Below, piece after piece: positions 23,034-24,464 of a DNA stretch of 24,464 nt; position 1 is the stretch's first letter, and every line of letters begins with the position of its first letter. A model generated the notes under the pieces. The model was not told the DNA's origin and did no database searches. It saw only the letters and a list, made by a program, of their open reading frames with translations. The position numbers and the translations under genes were made by a program. The stretch is taken from assembly GCA_964357255.1 (NCBI GenBank), contig CAYHKQ010000037.1, positions 1-24,464 of the forward strand. Reading direction: 5' to 3'. Origin of the DNA: JBBTIS01 sp038059855. GTDB lineage: Bacteria; Elusimicrobiota; Elusimicrobia; JACQPE01.

Positions 23034-24173
23034 ATGAATCAACGCAATTCCACTCGGTCGGTTCGCGCCGGTTCGGTCCAGATCGGCGGCGGGGCTCCCA
23101 TTGTGGTGCAGTCCATGTGCGCCACGCGCACTAAGGACATTGACGCTACGGTGGCCCAGGCCGAACGTTTGCGCCAAGCCGGGGCGGGCTTAGTCCGTAT
23201 CGCGGTGGATAACGATCGCGACGTCGAGGCATTAAAGGAAATTCGCCGCCAAACGAAGGCCAACCTAGTCGTTGATCTTCAGGAAAATTATCCGTTGGCC
23301 GCTAAAATTGCTTCCTGCGTGGATAAGATTCGTTACAATCCCGGACACCTCCACCATGTCGAGCCGGAGAAATCCGTCCCTGAAAAAGTTCGCTGGCTCT
23401 CGGTTGTGGCCAGGGATCATGGGTGCGCCCTGCGTATCGGGGTCAATTGCGGCTCCGTGGCGCCGGAGTTTTTAAGCCGTTTTCCAGGCGACGCAACGGA
23501 AGCCATTATTGAGTCGGCGCTTTATCATGTGACGCTTTTAGAAGAATCCGGTTTTACCCGTTTTGTCGTGTCCCTGAAAGATTCCGATCCCGCAAAGGTC
23601 ATCGAGGTCAACCGTCGTTTTGCCTCGGCCCGGCCCGACATCCCCGTGCATCTGGGCGTGACCGAAGCCGGCCTGCCTCCGGACGGTATCATCAAGACCA
23701 GGATCGCCTTTGAGAAGTTGATCTCCCAGGGAATAGGCGACACGATTCGCGTTTCCTTGACGCTGGCCAACGACGAGAAGCACGAAGAGGTGCTGGCCGG
23801 ATTGCAGATTCTTCAGGACATCAAAGACGGCCGCTTCCTTAATGTTCCTGATTTTGACAAGGGCCTGAATATCGTTTCGTGTCCTAGTTGCTCGCGCGTG
23901 GAGAATGAGCGTTTTGTCGAACTCGCTCAGGAAGTCAAGAAATTGACGGCCTATGCTAAAGATTATCGCCTGACTATCGCGATCATGGGTTGCCGGGTTA
24001 ATGGTCCGGGCGAAACCGACGACGCAGACCTCGGCCTTTGGTGCGGCCCGACAACGGTGCATTTGAAGAAAAAATATCGAGAGATCGGCGTCTTTTCTTA
24101 TGACCAAGTTTTGTTTCACCTCAAAAGAGAGATGGATGATTTGATCCGCCAAACACAAGAATCTTCTGTTTGA
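23034..24173 (+). CDS. ispG: 4-hydroxy-3-methylbut-2-enyl diphosphate synthase
   Basis: Iron-sulfur enzyme of the MEP isoprenoid pathway, converting MEcPP to HMBPP. Residues 7-30 (TRSVRAGSVQIGGG, then PIVVQSM) are the family start, IRYNPGH and GVTEAGL lie in the TIM barrel, and the [4Fe-4S] ligands are Cys283 and Cys286 in SCPSCSR plus Cys320 and Glu327 in GCRVNGPGE. 379 residues matches the short bacterial form. Start ATG 23034 fits the conserved N terminus. It lies 10 bp after speD but appears to have its own promoter. No other MEP genes are in the window. Confidence 0.97.
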   Translation: MNQRNSTRSVRAGSVQIGGGAPIVVQSMCATRTKDIDATVAQAERLRQAGAGLVRIAVDNDRDVEALKEIRRQTKANLVVDLQENYPLAAKIASCVDKIRYNPGHLHHVEPEKSVPEKVRWLSVVARDHGCALRIGVNCGSVAPEFLSRFPGDATEAIIESALYHVTLLEESGFTRFVVSLKDSDPAKVIEVNRRFASARPDIPVHLGVTEAGLPPDGIIKTRIAFEKLISQGIGDTIRVSLTLANDEKHEEVLAGLQILQDIKDGRFLNVPDFDKGLNIVSCPSCSRVENERFVELAQEVKKLTAYAKDYRLTIAIMGCRVNGPGETDDADLGLWCGPTTVHLKKKYREIGVFSYDQVLFHLKREMDDLIRQTQESSV

Positions 24174-24175
24174 GC

Positions 24176-24185
24176 TTGCTAAAAT
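24176..24185 (+). promoter_or_regulatory. Extended -10-like box upstream of tRNA-Lys
   Basis: TTGCTAAAAT, 15 bp before the tRNA. No -35 hexamer is recognisable. Confidence 0.5.
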
Positions 24186-24200
24186 AAACGTTTCTATCGG

Positions 24201-24274
24201 GGGTCGCTAGCTCAACTGGTTAGAGCAGGCGCCTCTTAAGCGCAAGGTTCCGAGTTCGAGTCTCGGGCGACCCA
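24201..24274 (+). tRNA. tRNA-Lys (anticodon CTT)
   Basis: The acceptor GGGTCGC pairs with GCGACCC and the loop CTCTTAA holds anticodon CTT. The first anticodon-stem pair is G-A; the other four pair. CCA is not encoded. Confidence 0.93.
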
Positions 24275-24280
24275 AAAAAA

Positions 24281-24293
24281 GCGACTAAAGCGA
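24281..24293 (+). repeat. GCGACTAAAGCGA direct repeat, copy 1
   Basis: This 13-mer recurs at 24446-24458, so the copies flank tRNA-Leu. Further looser GCGA units follow up to about 24315. Confidence 0.75.
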
Positions 24294-24345
24294 ATAAGGG
24301 CGACAGAGGCGGAAGGGATTTAACCTCAGCCCGCTTTTGGCAAGG

Positions 24346-24426
24346 GCGCACGTGGCGGAATGGCAGACGCGTACGGCTTAGGACCGTATGGGGCAACCCG
24401 TAGAGGTTCAAGTCCTCTCGTGCGCA
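24346..24426 (+). tRNA. tRNA-Leu (anticodon TAG)
   Basis: An 81-nt class II tRNA with acceptor GCGCACG/CGTGCGC, anticodon stem TACGG/CCGTA, loop CTTAGGA and a long variable arm (TGGGGCAACCCG). CCA is not encoded. Confidence 0.95.
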
Positions 24427-24445
24427 GTCAACAGGGGCGGCCGGG

Positions 24446-24458
24446 GCGACTAAAGCGA
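24446..24458 (+). repeat. GCGACTAAAGCGA direct repeat, copy 2
   Basis: Second exact copy of the 13-mer at 24281-24293, near the window end. Confidence 0.75.
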
Positions 24459-24464
24459 CAAGAG

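Noticed and set aside
24220..24411. Minus-strand frame across tRNA-Lys and tRNA-Leu
   Set aside because: Antisense translation of two tRNA genes and the repeats between them.

Overview
The window looks like a chromosomal segment from a Gram-negative-type bacterium, probably from an uncultured or little-studied lineage. Envelope evidence is a lipobox-bearing M48 peptidase, a signal peptidase, and two PAP2 proteins with signal-like N termini and C-terminal Phe. The family mix is a PurSL-type FGAM synthase, a Thermus-like aminopropyltransferase, an adrenodoxin-reductase-like FNR, and tRNA genes mostly without encoded CCA. This is compatible with phyla such as Elusimicrobiota or Omnitrophota, but that placement is inference and I cannot confirm it. 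GTG and TTG starts are common (purS, purL, purQ, purD, the M48 gene, both PAP2 genes, speD).

Layout. (1) 1-10503, plus strand: a compact nucleotide operon, guaB (3' part only, damaged at the contig edge), guaA, purC, purS, purL, purQ, purF, purD, pyrB. It covers the GMP branch, several IMP steps (PurF, PurD, PurSLQ, PurC) and the first committed pyrimidine step; purM, purN/T, purE/K, purB and purH are not here. PurS and PurL are separate overlapping genes, but their sequences resemble the fused PurSL family. (2) 10508-15014, minus strand: an envelope block with a beta-lactamase-fold serine hydrolase, tRNA-Arg(TCT), an M48 lipoprotein peptidase, a 666-residue unrecognised exported/membrane protein with a scramblase/LURP-one-like C terminus, and signal peptidase I. 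A divergent ICMT-like methyltransferase and a 58-residue minus-strand gene follow. (3) 15968-18020: an accessory patch with tRNA-His, tRNA-Arg(TCG), a frameshifted and 5'-truncated tyrosine recombinase, and a hicB-hicA module in which hicA has no ordinary start codon. Two nearly identical 80-bp direct repeats exactly 1620 bp apart bracket the recombinase and the hic genes. (4) 18181-24464: FNR, two tandem PAP2 genes (one lacking conserved Arg residues), the divergent polyamine genes speE and speD, ispG, tRNA-Lys(CTT) and tRNA-Leu(TAG).

Two themes cross the window. Many gaps, and at least two coding regions, hold very short imperfect tandem repeats of 7-9 bp, each locus with its own unit; one lies inside purL and one encodes most of a lipoprotein signal peptide. 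A 10-mer, TTGCTAAAAT, occurs three times just upstream of two tRNAs and ispG and looks like an extended -10 promoter element; at ispG it would give an almost leaderless mRNA. The most unusual single locus is the 1.7-kb repeat-bracketed recombinase/hicBA patch.
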